DNA of 64,000 nt from Kitasatospora sp. NA04385. GTDB lineage: Bacteria > Actinomycetota > Actinomycetes > Streptomycetales > Streptomycetaceae. The stretch lies in the NCBI RefSeq assembly GCF_013364235.1, contig NZ_CP054919.1:1-64000 (forward strand), given 5' to 3'. This document shows, piece after piece, positions 27,453-36,999 of this stretch. Below the pieces are notes generated by a model. The model saw only the letters and a program-made list of their open reading frames with translations, had not been told where the DNA came from and did not search any database. A program made the translations under genes and the position numbers. Positions within the stretch are counted from its first letter, which is position 1. Every line of letters starts with the position of its first letter.

Positions 27453-28241
27453 TCAAGGCTGCCGTGCCGCCAAGGACGGGAGCGCAGCGGTGACGCCGCT
27501 GCCGGCCCGGTGCAGGAGGTCGGCCAGGCGGGTGAGTGATTCGCCCGGCTCCGTTACGGCGGCCAGTACCGCGACGGGCTGCTCCCGGTGGGGGTGCATG
27601 ATCGGAACGGCGACGCAGGAGACGCCGGATACGACCTCCTCGTGGTCGAACGCCACTCGGCCCTCGCGGATGCCTCGGGCCTGGAGCGGGTCGAGGAGGG
27701 GCCCGGAGCCCGGCACCGGAGTCGGGGCCCAGGCCAGCAGTGCCCGGGCGGCCGCGGTGCAACTCGGCCAGGAGGAGCCCGCGTTCAGGGGGGCCCGAGC
27801 GGCGATCTGTCCCTGCACGCTGCGTACGAAGGTCACCTGGGCGCCGGTCAGGACCCCGACGGTGATGGTCGCGCCGGTCACCTGCGCCAGCCTGGGCACC
27901 AGGTGCAGGGTCGCGGCCATGAGGGCGTTGTCCGGCCGCCATGCCTGCCCCAGCCAGTGGAGGTGTTCGCCGACGCAGTAGCGGCCCGCGCGCTGTTCGA
28001 CGGCGCCGAGGTCGCACAGCTGGCGGAGCAGTCGGCAGACGGTGGCTTTGGGCAGTCCCGCCCGCCGGGCCAGCTCGCTCGGGCCGGCCCCTTGCGAAGT
28101 GCGCAGGGCGTCGAGCAGTTGGAAGGCCCCGGCGAGCACCCCCCGGACGTCGGGCGCGGCGGCCGGAGGTACGGGAGGTACACCGGCCGGGGGAGGTTCG
28201 TGAAGTGACGTGACGTCCGGTTCCCCGAGTCCCTGGCCCAT
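27453..28241 (-). CDS. IclR-family transcriptional regulator
   Basis: After a Pro/Ala-rich leader of about 30 residues comes the winged HTH (GPSELARRAGLPKATVCRLL) and an IclR effector domain (TGATITVGVLTGAQVTFVRS; VAFDHEEVVSGVSCVAVPI). The family senses small carbon compounds. No catabolic operon is adjacent, so the target is unknown. 262 residues, normal length. Confidence 0.85.
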   Translation of the reverse strand: MGQGLGEPDVTSLHEPPPAGVPPVPPAAAPDVRGVLAGAFQLLDALRTSQGAGPSELARRAGLPKATVCRLLRQLCDLGAVEQRAGRYCVGEHLHWLGQAWRPDNALMAATLHLVPRLAQVTGATITVGVLTGAQVTFVRSVQGQIAARAPLNAGSSWPSCTAAARALLAWAPTPVPGSGPLLDPLQARGIREGRVAFDHEEVVSGVSCVAVPIMHPHREQPVAVLAAVTEPGESLTRLADLLHRAGSGVTAALPSLAARQP

Positions 28242-28538
28242 GCCGGGAGGCTAGGGCAGGAACGGGGAGCGGGCCAGGCCAGGAGGGCGATCGTCTACTT
28301 CCGCGCACTTCCGCTACCGCATCCGAACGGCCGGAACTCGTCACTCCGCGCCCGGACTCCGCCGACCCGCTCGTCCACGACGGCCGGTTCCGTTCCGGAA
28401 CAGCTGCCACCGGTCCGCTCAGCGGACCGCGCGCTGGGCACGTAGGCGGCGTCGGCGGATCCTGATCGGGCCGGCCGCACCGGGGTCGGCCCGATCAGGG
28501 GCCGCGTCCGCGCGGCCACGGAATCCAGGGGGGAACGA

Positions 28539-29096
28539 ATGATCAACGGGCAGAAGAGCGGTACGCGTCCGGAGCGGTCGGCCCGGGTGCTCGCCGCGGC
28601 AGTGGCGGCCGCCGCGCTCCTCGGCGCGTGGGCCGCTCCGGCAGCGGCCCACGCGGCGGACACCAGGCAGGTGCGCTCGTCCGCGTCGGTGCCGAAGGCG
28701 CTGAGCTCCACCGTGTACGCCTACACGCTGCGGAACATGGCCACCAACCGCTGCGTGGACGACAGCTTCGACTACGGGCTGCGCGCGTTCGGCTGCAACG
28801 GCCTGAACTTCCAGCGGCTCAACTTCTACGACCAGGGCAACGACTCGACCAGCAAGATGTGGGTCCTGCAGGACCAGAGCACCGGCCGCTGCCTCGACGA
28901 CAGCCTTGCCTACGGCCTCCGGTCCGCCAGCTGCAACGGCCTGAACTACCAGAACTGGCGCATGCAGTACTGGTCGGACAGCAGCCGCACGTTCATCAAC
29001 GTCAACACCGGCCGCTGCATGGACGACAGCTCCGCGTACGGCCTGCGCGCCTACCCCTGCAACAACCTCACCTACCAGCGCTTCTACACGCAGTGA
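28539..29096 (+). CDS. Secreted beta-trefoil (ricin-type) lectin-like protein
   Basis: A Sec signal (SARVLAAAVAAAALLGAWAA, cleavage after AHA) is followed by three repeats of RCxDDSxxYGLRxxxCNxLxxQ at spacing of about 45 residues: RCVDDSFDYGLRAFGCNGLN, RCLDDSLAYGLRSASCNGLN, RCMDDSSAYGLRAYPCNNLT. Three lobes with a disulfide each fit a single trefoil. No enzyme domain is attached, so it probably binds extracellular sugar. GGGGGGAACG precedes the ATG. Confidence 0.7.
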   Translation: MINGQKSGTRPERSARVLAAAVAAAALLGAWAAPAAAHAADTRQVRSSASVPKALSSTVYAYTLRNMATNRCVDDSFDYGLRAFGCNGLNFQRLNFYDQGNDSTSKMWVLQDQSTGRCLDDSLAYGLRSASCNGLNYQNWRMQYWSDSSRTFINVNTGRCMDDSSAYGLRAYPCNNLTYQRFYTQ

Positions 29097-29102
29097 GCCC
29101 CG

Positions 29103-29135
29103 CTGCGGCCGCCGCCGACCAAGTGGCGGCCGCAG
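29103..29135 (+). terminator. Terminator of the lectin gene
   Basis: CTGCGGCCGCC and GGCGGCCGCAG pair over 11 bp, six bases after the stop. Confidence 0.75.
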
Positions 29136-29463
29136 CAGGTGGTGTCACCGGCCGTACGAGACCGACGCGGGCTGCCGGGCGGCCCGAACGGTGTTGGAGG
29201 GGCCATGAGCCCTCTCCGCTCGGCCTGTCCCACCGCTGATGGTGGCGGGCGGTACCCGGCCGCCGGAGACGGAGACGCTGACCGGGGCCCTGACGGCCTG
29301 GCGGCCACGGTGCGCTCAAGGCGCGGTGTTTGATCCTTCGTCCGGCCAATCCGGCGTCCTGTGCGGGTCCGCGCGATTCGGGCACGCCGCAGCGGGTGGA
29401 CCGAGGCCGGGGCGGCCGCTCTCCCCACCGGCTGGAAGGACCCGGTGATGAGGGGGAAGGGAC
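29136..29463. other. Intergenic stretch, no gene seen
   Basis: Nothing supported between the lectin terminator and the right copy of the duplicated block. Confidence 0.5.
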
Positions 29464-29636
29464 GGGGCGAGGCCCTGGAGGTCGCGCTGGTTCAGGACGC
29501 GGAGACGGGCCCGCCCCGCCGTGAGAACGCCTAACCCGTGCATCGCCGTCCCACACCTGCGGGTCCCGTTCGGCCGGTCGACGCGGTGCCGTGGTTCGGC
29601 GGTCGGCCGCGGCGGGGTGGAGGGGGATGTACGAAA

Positions 29637-29666
29637 GCGGGGCCCGCGCCGATGCGCGGGCCCCGC
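29637..29666 (-). terminator. Hairpin terminator, copy 2
   Basis: Same 13-bp stem GCGGGGCCCGCGC with CGAT loop as at 25232-25261. Confidence 0.75.
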
Positions 29667-29696
29667 CGAGTGCATGATCGTCCGACGGCCGGAGGG

Positions 29697-29867
29697 CTAC
29701 CAGCGGTACCAACGGCCGCGGCTGCCACCGGCGTTGGTGCCGCGGGCGACGAAGCCCACCGCCCAGATCACCAGCACGATGACCGCGACCCACCACAGGG
29801 CCTTGAGCGCGAAACCGGCGCCGAACAGGATGAGCGCCAGCAGCAGGACGAGAAGAAGGGGAACCAT
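29697..29867 (-). CDS. Small two-helix membrane protein, copy 2
   Basis: Paralogue of the gene at 25293-25463 with few changes (ALILFGAGFALKALWW). Same start context GGAGGTCACCATG, same tail RGRWYRW, same divergent arrangement with csbD. Confidence 0.75.
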   Translation of the reverse strand: MVPLLLVLLLALILFGAGFALKALWWVAVIVLVIWAVGFVARGTNAGGSRGRWYRW

Positions 29868-30017
29868 GGTGACCTCCACGCAGTCGGTGTCGGACCGCCG
29901 TGTGCCCCTGAGCTGGCCGAATATTCACACGAATTAGAACCGTTCGGCCGGGCATGCGCTGGGTCCGACACCGTGGTGCGGGTAGCGCGGTGGGCGATCA
30001 GCGACGAGGAGGACGCG

Positions 30018-30191
30018 ATGAGCACGGGCGACAAGATCGAGAACATGGCGGACAAGGCCAAGGGCAAGGCGAAGGAGGCCACCGGCAAGGCCGTCGGCAA
30101 TGAGCGCCTGGAGACCGAGGGCAAGGCCGACCAGGCCAAGGGCGACCTCAAGCAGGCCGGCGAACACGTCAAGGACGCCTTCAAGGACTGA
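30018..30191 (+). CDS. csbD: CsbD-family stress protein, copy 2
   Basis: 57 residues, MSTGDKIENMADKAKGKAKE to the identical C-terminus KQAGEHVKDAFKD. The N-terminal half differs more from copy 1 (ADKAKGKAKEATGKAVG) than the C-terminal half. GAGGAGGAC ribosome site. Followed by its own terminator. Confidence 0.9.
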   Translation: MSTGDKIENMADKAKGKAKEATGKAVGNERLETEGKADQAKGDLKQAGEHVKDAFKD

Positions 30192-30213
30192 CCGCCCCGG
30201 CGGTCCTGATGTG

Positions 30214-30244
30214 GGGGTTCCACCCGGCCGTCGGGTGGAACCCC
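30214..30244 (+). terminator. csbD copy 2 terminator
   Basis: GGGGTTCCACCCG and CGGGTGGAACCCC form a perfect 13-bp stem, five-base loop. Confidence 0.8.
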
Positions 30245-30432
30245 GCACACGTTTCCGCCGCCGGGCCCGGCCTCGTCCTCGCACATCGCCGGCGGCGGTG
30301 GCACCCGCGGCACCGCCCGACGGACGGCAGCCCGTTCCCACCCCCCGGACCAGGAGCGGCAGGCGTGCACGAGGCGGGCAGCACGGCCGTCAGCAGCGGG
30401 CCGCCGCCGGCCGGACGAGAGGAGAAGTACGC

Positions 30433-30630
30433 ATGCACCTCAGGTTGCCGCCACGACGGAGGGGCAGACCACGACGGCACGCCACTGGACTTGAACGAGT
30501 GACGCCGCACTGTCCGAGCGAGAACCAGGAACCGGCGCCGACGGCCTCGAAGTCCCGGGGAACGTGGGGCGGGCACGCGTCGTCGGTCGACGTCCGTCCG
30601 ACCCGGTTCGCTCCGCTCCGGCCGCCTTGA
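30433..30630 (+). CDS. Basic small ORF, uncertain
   Basis: ATG at 30433 follows AGAGGAGAAG, a strong ribosome site, and opens MHLRLPPRRRGRPRRHATG; 65 residues. No recognised feature; amino-acid composition is poor for a real protein. The rest of 30245-30712 shows no gene. Confidence 0.2.
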   Translation: MHLRLPPRRRGRPRRHATGLERVTPHCPSENQEPAPTASKSRGTWGGHASSVDVRPTRFAPLRPP

Positions 30631-30712
30631 TGTCCCGTCAGGGTGGATGGAACTGCGCCGAATGCCGCAAGGAGCTTGGAGCGGGACGCACCGGCATGGC
30701 TGAGTGGACGCC

Positions 30713-32293
30713 ATGTGGCAGTTCTTCGCCGATCACCCCTGGGTGACGGTCTTCTCGGTGATCGCGGCAGGTTCCCTGCTCGGCCTGGCCCGGCTCGGTC
30801 CGATCCGGCTGGGCGCTGCCGGTGTGCTGTTCGTCGGCCTGCTGGTCGGAGCGCTGGACCCGGACATCGGTCCCGCCGTGCCCGCCGGGGTGTCCGTCCT
30901 CGGCCTCGCCCTGTACGTCTACACCGTGGGTCTGGAGTCCGGCCCCGCGTTCTTCCGCGAGCTGAAACCCGAACTCGCCGTCATGGCCGGGGCGGTGGTC
31001 GCCCTGGTGGTCACCGCCATGGTGGTCGGCCTGCTGGGGAACCGGGTCTTCGGGATCAGCGGACCGTACCTGGCGGGCGGCTTCGCCGGAATCGGCACCA
31101 CCACCCCGGGGCTGGCAGCGGCGCAGGCGGCCTCCGCCGACCCCGCGCAGCCGGCCGTCGGGTACGCCATCGGCTATCCGCTGGCGGTGGTGATCACCAT
31201 CCTGTTCGTCGCCGGGCTCGCCGCCGTCCGCTCCTGGCCGGGACGGCGCGATCCGGGCGAGGACCTGCCGCACCGCCTGGAGACCGTGACGGTGGCCGTC
31301 CGCACCACCACCGACTGGGCCCACGTACCCGGCGCGGCACAGGGCCGGGTACTGGCCAGCGTCGTCCAACGAGCCGGCGGGGAGCCGGAGGTGGCGCACG
31401 GCGTGGGCCGGCTGGCTCCCGGTGACCGGGTGGTCGTGGTGGGCGGCCCCGAACAGGTGCGGGCCGCCGTCGCCGTCCTCGGCGACCTGGCCGACGAGCA
31501 CCTGCTGGACCGCCGCGACCGGATCGACTACCGCCGGGTGCTGCTCACCAACCCGGACCTGGCCGGACGCACGGTGGCCGACCTCGCCCTGGCCGACCGC
31601 TTCGGCGCGCTGGTCTCACGGGTCCGGCGCGGTGACCGGGAGCTGCTGGCCCAGGACGGCCTGCGCCTCCAACTCGACGACCGGGTCAGGGTGGTGATGC
31701 CGCGCGAACGCTCCGACGAGGTCAGCCGCTACCTGGGGGACACCGAGGCCAAGGTCAGCGAGGTCAGCGCCATCAGCCTCGGCATCGGCCTCGCCCTGGG
31801 CTTCCTCATCGGCATCCCCAGCCTGACCCTCGGCTCGGCCACCCTCTCCCTCGGCACCGCGGCCGGCCCGCTGCTGATGGCGATGCTCCTGGGCTGGCTG
31901 CGCCGCACCGGCCCCCTGGTGTGGACGCTCCCCACCCGGGCGAACCTGACCCTGCGCCAGATCGGCCTGCTGCTCTTCCTCGCGTGCGTCGGCCTGACCT
32001 CGGGCTACGCCTTCCGGCAGAACGCGTTCTCGCTGTTCGGCCTGAAACTGCTGGTGGTCCTGCTGATCAGCGCGCTGCTGAGCTACGCGCTGATGGTCCT
32101 GGCCGCGCGCCTGCTGGGTCAGAGCCGCCCCCGGACGATGGGCCTGCTGGCCGGATACGTGGGGAACCCGGCGATCACCGCGTACGCCAACACCCGTTCC
32201 TCGGACGCCCGGGTGAACACCGGCTACTCGACGCTGTTCGCCCTGGCGATCCTGGTGAAGATCGTCTGCATCCAGCTGATCGTGGGCCTGTGA
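30713..32293 (+). CDS. AspT/YidE-type transporter with two TrkA-C domains
   Basis: Two blocks of hydrophobic helices flank two RCK-C/TrkA_C domains. The first block includes LGLALYVYTVGLESGPAFF and AGGFAGIGTTTPGLAAAQAA, the family's motif; the second block includes GLLAGYVGNPAITAYANT, its counterpart, as in the AAE (aspartate:alanine exchanger) family. The substrate is unknown. ATG at 30713 (MWQFFADHPW) is preferred over GTG at 30704. Length 526 residues is normal. Confidence 0.85.
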   Translation: MWQFFADHPWVTVFSVIAAGSLLGLARLGPIRLGAAGVLFVGLLVGALDPDIGPAVPAGVSVLGLALYVYTVGLESGPAFFRELKPELAVMAGAVVALVVTAMVVGLLGNRVFGISGPYLAGGFAGIGTTTPGLAAAQAASADPAQPAVGYAIGYPLAVVITILFVAGLAAVRSWPGRRDPGEDLPHRLETVTVAVRTTTDWAHVPGAAQGRVLASVVQRAGGEPEVAHGVGRLAPGDRVVVVGGPEQVRAAVAVLGDLADEHLLDRRDRIDYRRVLLTNPDLAGRTVADLALADRFGALVSRVRRGDRELLAQDGLRLQLDDRVRVVMPRERSDEVSRYLGDTEAKVSEVSAISLGIGLALGFLIGIPSLTLGSATLSLGTAAGPLLMAMLLGWLRRTGPLVWTLPTRANLTLRQIGLLLFLACVGLTSGYAFRQNAFSLFGLKLLVVLLISALLSYALMVLAARLLGQSRPRTMGLLAGYVGNPAITAYANTRSSDARVNTGYSTLFALAILVKIVCIQLIVGL

Positions 32294-32413
32294 CGGGAAC
32301 GGCCGGACCCGCCTGCCCGCACCGCGATGGCGCCCGCAGGCGGTACGGGCAACAGCAGTGGCACCTGCCGGGGCGGTGCGGCGGGCGCCCGCTTCGGTGG
32401 GGTGCGCAACGCG

Positions 32414-32445
32414 CGGGGCCCCGCGTCGGGAGACGCGGGGCCCCG
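32414..32445. terminator. Bidirectional hairpin terminator
   Basis: CGGGGCCCCGCGTC and GACGCGGGGCCCCG pair over 14 bp with a GGGA loop between two convergent genes. Confidence 0.8.
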
Positions 32446-32464
32446 GAGGGTGTGGTGGGGCGGG

Positions 32465-32815
32465 TCAGACGGCGGTGTCGCCGTAGTAGCCGCCGACCTG
32501 GTGGCGGTAGGCCGGGTCGTCGCCGTGCTTGTCCTTGTCGTACTCCGGCGAGTTCTTCACCTCGTCCTGGGTCCGGTTGACCCACACGGTCTTCTCCGCG
32601 TCGTCGACCCGGGTGACGGTGCCCGCCGGGAGCAGCACCTCGCGGCCGAAGATCCACGGGCCGGTGTCGACCACGATGTAGCCCGCGCCGACGTCCACGG
32701 TGTGCTTGTCGACCTTCCCGATGTGCCCGTCCGTCGCCTCGACCCGATACCCCGTCAGGTCCGAACCCGCAGCGTAGCCCTCGGCACCCTCGTAGCCCCA
32801 CAGTCCCTCGACCAT
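32465..32815 (-). CDS. PRC-barrel domain protein
   Basis: 116 residues from the ATG near 32815 (MVEGLWGYEGAEGYAAG) with GAGGCAGC upstream. PRC-barrel pattern: LTGYRVEATDGHIGKVDKHT, AGYIVVDTGPWIFGREVLLP, GTVTRVDDAEKTVWV. Free-standing barrel proteins of this kind are common near streptomycete stress genes; molecular role unclear. The longer in-frame TTG start at 33067 is unlikely because it overlaps the divergent gene. Confidence 0.8.
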   Translation of the reverse strand: MVEGLWGYEGAEGYAAGSDLTGYRVEATDGHIGKVDKHTVDVGAGYIVVDTGPWIFGREVLLPAGTVTRVDDAEKTVWVNRTQDEVKNSPEYDKDKHGDDPAYRHQVGGYYGDTAV

Positions 32816-33035
32816 CGCTGCCTCCTCGTTCTCGGCGTGCCTGGTTCTCCGTACGACAGGCCGCCTGCCCCGGTCCCCGGCGAACATGCCGCACCGGACG
32901 CGCCTTCCGAGCGGCTCCGTGTCGCCACCCGCTCCCGGGCCGGGCGGCTGCCGGCAGGAGTCCGGACGGCCGGACCGGGCATGAGCTGCCTCGCGGACAC
33001 CGCGGGACGGGTCCGGGAAGCAGGAGGAAACGGCG

Positions 33036-33773
33036 TTGGAAGAAGAGCGGAAGAAGCGGCGCGGCAAGGCCCCCGCCGCCCCCGGCGGGGGTTCGGGCGG
33101 GGATTCCGGCGGGAGGAGCGTCCGCCCGGGACGGGAGGATCCCTCCGCGCACCTGTCGGACGGGCTGGTCCGCCTGGCCGTGTACCTCTGCTACGGCGCG
33201 TTCTGGGCGCTGGGCTTCCGGCTGCTCCTCGGTCACGGCAGCTGGAGCGCCCTCGTCGCGGTCGGCGCGCTCGCCGGCGCGGTGGCCCTGTGGTTCGTCC
33301 CCTCGTGGTGGCGCAGGGCACGCCGTCGCGAGGGCGGCGGACCGCCTTCCGCCGGAGGCCCGCGCGGCTCCCGCCGCAGCAGGACGGGGCCGGGCTCGCG
33401 GCGCCCGCCGCTCCCGCCGCTCCCGCCACGGCCCCGGACGGGACAGCGCCCTCGGCCCGGTCAGGTCTGGTACGCGTACGTCCCCTTCGAAGAGGGGGGC
33501 GGCGGCAAGGACCGGCCCTGTCTGGTCGTCGGCGCGGGAGCGACGGGTGCGACCGTCCTGAAGATCACCAGCCAGGACAAGAGCGACTTCCCCGAGCACT
33601 ACTGGCCGATCGCCAACACGGGGTGGAACCGTTCGGGACACGAGAGCAGTTGGCTCCAGAACCACACGCCGCTGCGCGTGCCCTACGACGGGTTCCGCCG
33701 GCCGCTGGGGCTCTGCCCGGCCGATCTGTGGCGCGAGGTCACCGACCGCCTCGGCCTCTCGGCGGTCCGCTGA
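33036..33773 (+). CDS. Membrane-anchored MazF/PemK-like protein
   Basis: After a Lys/Gly-rich start come two helices (LVRLAVYLCYGAFWALGF; SALVAVGALAGAVALWFVP), a basic Pro/Arg linker, then a MazF/PemK-like SH3 barrel: GQVWYAYVPFEEGGGGKDRP, CLVVGAGATGATVLKITSQD. Free MazF toxins are ribosome-independent RNases; the RP-LVV strand pair and KITSQD are conserved in the actinobacterial branch. No antitoxin gene is adjacent. A cytosolic barrel on a membrane anchor is unusual; it may not be a toxin. Confidence 0.65.
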   Translation: MEEERKKRRGKAPAAPGGGSGGDSGGRSVRPGREDPSAHLSDGLVRLAVYLCYGAFWALGFRLLLGHGSWSALVAVGALAGAVALWFVPSWWRRARRREGGGPPSAGGPRGSRRSRTGPGSRRPPLPPLPPRPRTGQRPRPGQVWYAYVPFEEGGGGKDRPCLVVGAGATGATVLKITSQDKSDFPEHYWPIANTGWNRSGHESSWLQNHTPLRVPYDGFRRPLGLCPADLWREVTDRLGLSAVR

Positions 33774-34038
33774 CCCGGGCAGCCCGGCGAACCGGTCGGC
33801 GAGATCCACCTGGTCTGCGGCGCGGTTCACCGTCCGTCCGTGGGCGGTCGTCCGCCCGACGGACGGTGGACCGGCTGCGCTGCGGGCTGCGCAGGACAGC
33901 TCCGGCGGTCGCCCGTTCGGCCATCGGAGGGGTGGGGCGGGGCCGTCCGAGGGGATGTCAGCGCGTCGCGGGTTCGCGGGCGACCGGTGGTGACGAGACT
34001 CGGGCGTCTCATCGTTCCCGCTTGCCGAGAGGACCCAG

Positions 34039-36864
34039 GTGGCAGGAGATCAGCGTGTGTCGCCCGCGCAGAGAAGGCGATGGTTGGGCCGGGTACTGAG
34101 CGTCGGCCTCGCCGCGACACTCGTACCGTTCGGACTGGCCGGTATCGGCCCGGGGGCCTGGGCGGCCGGGCTTCCCGGCGGTCTCGGGCCGTGCCTGGGG
34201 GCGGACTGCCCGGCGACGTTCCCACCGGTGAACAACGGGCCCTTCGCCGGGCGCGACGCCAACATCAACGTGTTCGTCGGCGGCGACTTCAACGTCACCG
34301 GTTCGGCGGCGGAGGCCGAGGGCCGGGTGGTGACACTCGGCAACTTCTCGCAGAACAAGGCAGCGGGCGTCAGCGCCGTCTACAACGTCGGTATCGCGGG
34401 CGTCGGTTCGCGCGTCCCGCCGCCGGACGGCTCGGACTTCCTCGCCACCGGCGGCAACGTCACCATCGCCCAGGACCAGCGGCTGGTCGCGGAAGGCGGC
34501 GTCGTCCGGCACGCCGGTACGGTCAGCGGCACCGTCGAGGGCACCGTCGTCCAGGACCCGCAGGCCGTCGCCGCGTACACCCCGCTGCGCGGCCAGCTGC
34601 AGACGGCCAGCGAGTGCTACGCCGGGACCGGAACGCCGCGACCCGCCACGGGGACCGCGGTGAACCAGAGCTTCCAGACGCTGTTCACCGGTGACGGTAC
34701 GTCAGCGCTCCAGGTCTTCAACGTGGACTTCGACCTCACCACGAGCGGCGGCGCCCAACAGGGCATCGTGTTCCAGAACATCCCCGCCAACGCGACCGTG
34801 CTGGTCAACCTGACCGGTGCGGCCCGCACCGTCAGCACCTTCAGCGGCAGCCTGGACGACGCCGACCCGTTCAACCAGCTGCGCGAGCGCCTGCTGTGGA
34901 ACGTCCCGACCGCCGGCTCCGTCACCTTCACCGGCACCGGCCAGTTCCAGGGCAGCATCCTGGTGGGCAACCCGGCCAGCACGACCACCGTCAACATGCC
35001 CGGCCTGAACGGGCGTTTCTTCAGCACCGGAACCCTGAACCACACCTCCGGCGGCTCGGGCGGCACCGGCACGGAGATCCACGCCTACCCGTTCAACGGC
35101 GACCTCCCCGAATGCGGCACGCCCACCCCCACCGGGTCGACCTCCGTCACCAAGGTCGACTCCGACACCGCGCAGCCGCTGGCGGGCGCGGTGTTCCAGC
35201 TGTGGCGGGAGAGCAACGGCGTTACGGGCCTGCAGACCGAGGGAGCGAACCCGGACACCGCGGTCGGTACGCCCTGCACCACCCCCGCCAACGGGCAGTG
35301 CTCGGCGACCAGTCTGCCGCTGGGCACCTACTACTGGCAGGAGACCGCCGCCCCGCCCGGCTACGACCTGCCCACGCAGCCGGTCAGCACCGTCGTGCTG
35401 AACACCGACGGACAGAACGTCCCGGTGACCGTCCAGGACAGCCGGACGCCGGCCGCGACCGGATCCACCAGCGTGACCAAGGTCGACTCCGACACTGCGC
35501 AGCCGCTGGCGGGCGGGGTCTTCCAGCTGTGGCGGGAGAGCAACGGCGTTGCGGGCCTGCAGACCGAGGGAGCGAACCCGGACACCGCGGTCGGCACGCC
35601 CTGCACCACCCCCGCCAACGGACAGTGTTCGGCGACCAGTCTGCCGCTGGGCACCTACTACTGGCAGGAGACCGCCGCCCCGCCCGGCTACGACCTGCCC
35701 ACGCCCGCGGTCACCCAGGTCGATCTCACCACGGACGGACAGAACGTCCCGGTGACCGTCCAGGACACCAAGTCGCCCATCCCGCTCGCCTCCAGCACCG
35801 TCACCAAGGTGGACGCAACCACCAACGCCCCGCTCGCCGGTGCGGTGTTCCAGCTGTGGCGGGAGACCAACGGCGTTGCGGGCCTGCAGACCACCGGGGC
35901 CAACCCGGACACCACGGTCGGCACGCCCTGCACCACCCCCGCCAACGGGCAGTGTTCGGCGAACAACCTGCCGCTGGGCACCTACTACTGGCAGGAGACC
36001 GCCGCCCCGCCCGGCTACGACCTGCCCGCGCAGCCGGTCAGCACCGTCGTGCTGAACACCGGCGGGCAGAACGTCCCGGTGACCGTCCAGGACAGCCGGA
36101 CGCCGACCGCGACCGGATCCACCGGCGTGACCAAGCTGGATGCGGGAACCGGTCGGCCGCTGGCCGGTGCGGTGTTCCAGCTGTGGCGGGAGACCAACGG
36201 CGTTGCGGGCCTGCAGACCACCGGGATCAACCCGGACACCACGGTCGGCACGCCCTGCACCACCCCCGCCAACGGGCGGTGCTCGGCGAACAACCTGCCG
36301 CTGGGCACCTACTACTGGCAGGAGACCGCCGCCCCGCCCGGCTACGACCTGCCCGCGCAGAACGTGGCCACGGTCGTCATCGCCGCCTCCGGGCAGAACG
36401 TGCCGGTCGTGGTCAAGGACGCCAGGGTGCCGGAGAAGGGGCCGGGCGAGACGAAGGTCGTCAAGGTCGACGCCGAGACCGGCGAGCCGCTGGCCGGCGC
36501 GGTCTTCCAGCTGTGGCGGGAGACCAACGGCCACCCGGGCCTCCAGACGCTCGGCGCCAACGCCGACACCAAGGTCGGTGAGCCCTGCACCACCGGCGAC
36601 AACGGCGTTTGCCGGGCGACCGACCTGCCGCTGGGCACCTACTACTGGCAGGAGGTGTCGGCACCGGAGGGCTACGCCCTGCCGGCCGACCCGGTGAGCA
36701 CGGTCGTCCTCACCGAGGACTGCCCGTGCGCGGAGGTCACGGTGAAGGACACCCGCCTGTGCCCGCCGAAGCCCTGCCCGCCCAAGCCCTGCCCGCCCAA
36801 GCCGTGCCCGCCGAAGAGCGACCACGGGCCGAACAGGCCGTGGGACCGGCCCCGTGAGAGCTGA
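34039..36864 (+). CDS. Secreted adhesin: CAA domain plus five SpaA-type repeats
   Basis: A long signal peptide ([15 protein letters not shown] helix ending GAWA) precedes a choice-of-anchor-A domain ([33 protein letters not shown]). Five repeats of about 109 residues follow, starting at about 35137 with a 327-330 bp period. Each has [26 protein letters not shown] and [16 protein letters not shown]; Lys in VTKVD and Glu in WQET are the residues expected for intramolecular isopeptide bonds. The C-terminus is KPCPP repeats and RPRES, with no LPxTG or membrane helix. The repeats are near-identical in DNA, so copy number may vary. Start is GTG at 34039. Confidence 0.8.
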   Translation: MAGDQRVSPAQRRRWLGRVLSVGLAATLVPFGLAGIGPGAWAAGLPGGLGPCLGADCPATFPPVNNGPFAGRDANINVFVGGDFNVTGSAAEAEGRVVTLGNFSQNKAAGVSAVYNVGIAGVGSRVPPPDGSDFLATGGNVTIAQDQRLVAEGGVVRHAGTVSGTVEGTVVQDPQAVAAYTPLRGQLQTASECYAGTGTPRPATGTAVNQSFQTLFTGDGTSALQVFNVDFDLTTSGGAQQGIVFQNIPANATVLVNLTGAARTVSTFSGSLDDADPFNQLRERLLWNVPTAGSVTFTGTGQFQGSILVGNPASTTTVNMPGLNGRFFSTGTLNHTSGGSGGTGTEIHAYPFNGDLPECGTPTPTGSTSVTKVDSDTAQPLAGAVFQLWRESNGVTGLQTEGANPDTAVGTPCTTPANGQCSATSLPLGTYYWQETAAPPGYDLPTQPVSTVVLNTDGQNVPVTVQDSRTPAATGSTSVTKVDSDTAQPLAGGVFQLWRESNGVAGLQTEGANPDTAVGTPCTTPANGQCSATSLPLGTYYWQETAAPPGYDLPTPAVTQVDLTTDGQNVPVTVQDTKSPIPLASSTVTKVDATTNAPLAGAVFQLWRETNGVAGLQTTGANPDTTVGTPCTTPANGQCSANNLPLGTYYWQETAAPPGYDLPAQPVSTVVLNTGGQNVPVTVQDSRTPTATGSTGVTKLDAGTGRPLAGAVFQLWRETNGVAGLQTTGINPDTTVGTPCTTPANGRCSANNLPLGTYYWQETAAPPGYDLPAQNVATVVIAASGQNVPVVVKDARVPEKGPGETKVVKVDAETGEPLAGAVFQLWRETNGHPGLQTLGANADTKVGEPCTTGDNGVCRATDLPLGTYYWQEVSAPEGYALPADPVSTVVLTEDCPCAEVTVKDTRLCPPKPCPPKPCPPKPCPPKSDHGPNRPWDRPRES

Positions 36865-36888
36865 CGGGTAGTCCCGTCCCGTGCAGCC

Positions 36889-36926
36889 GAGGTGCCCCGA
36901 CCCGCCGTAGCGGGTCGGGGCACCTC
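36889..36926 (+). terminator. Adhesin gene terminator
   Basis: GAGGTGCCCCGACCCGC and GCGGGTCGGGGCACCTC form a perfect 17-bp stem with CGTA loop, 25 bases after the stop. Confidence 0.9.
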
Positions 36927-36999
36927 CGCGTTGGTGTCGCCGCGCAGGCGCGCGCAGGCGGGCCGCCAGGATGTGACGCCGGTGGGTGGCAAGGTCGAT

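Larger units (their letters stand above)
29464..30190. repeat. Duplicated block, right copy
   Basis: Same order and orientation as 25061-25786, with scattered substitutions and a different downstream terminator. The left 230 bases are non-coding yet well conserved. Confidence 0.85.

Noticed and set aside
27229..28410. 393-residue minus-strand ORF over the IclR gene
   Set aside because: Runs out of phase with the clear IclR reading frame; GC shadow.
32327..34099. 590-residue plus-strand ORF
   Set aside because: Antisense to the PRC-barrel gene and out of phase with the MazF-like gene; no domain.
35137..36750. Possible CRISPR or satellite array
   Set aside because: These are protein-coding 327-330 bp repeats in a continuous frame.
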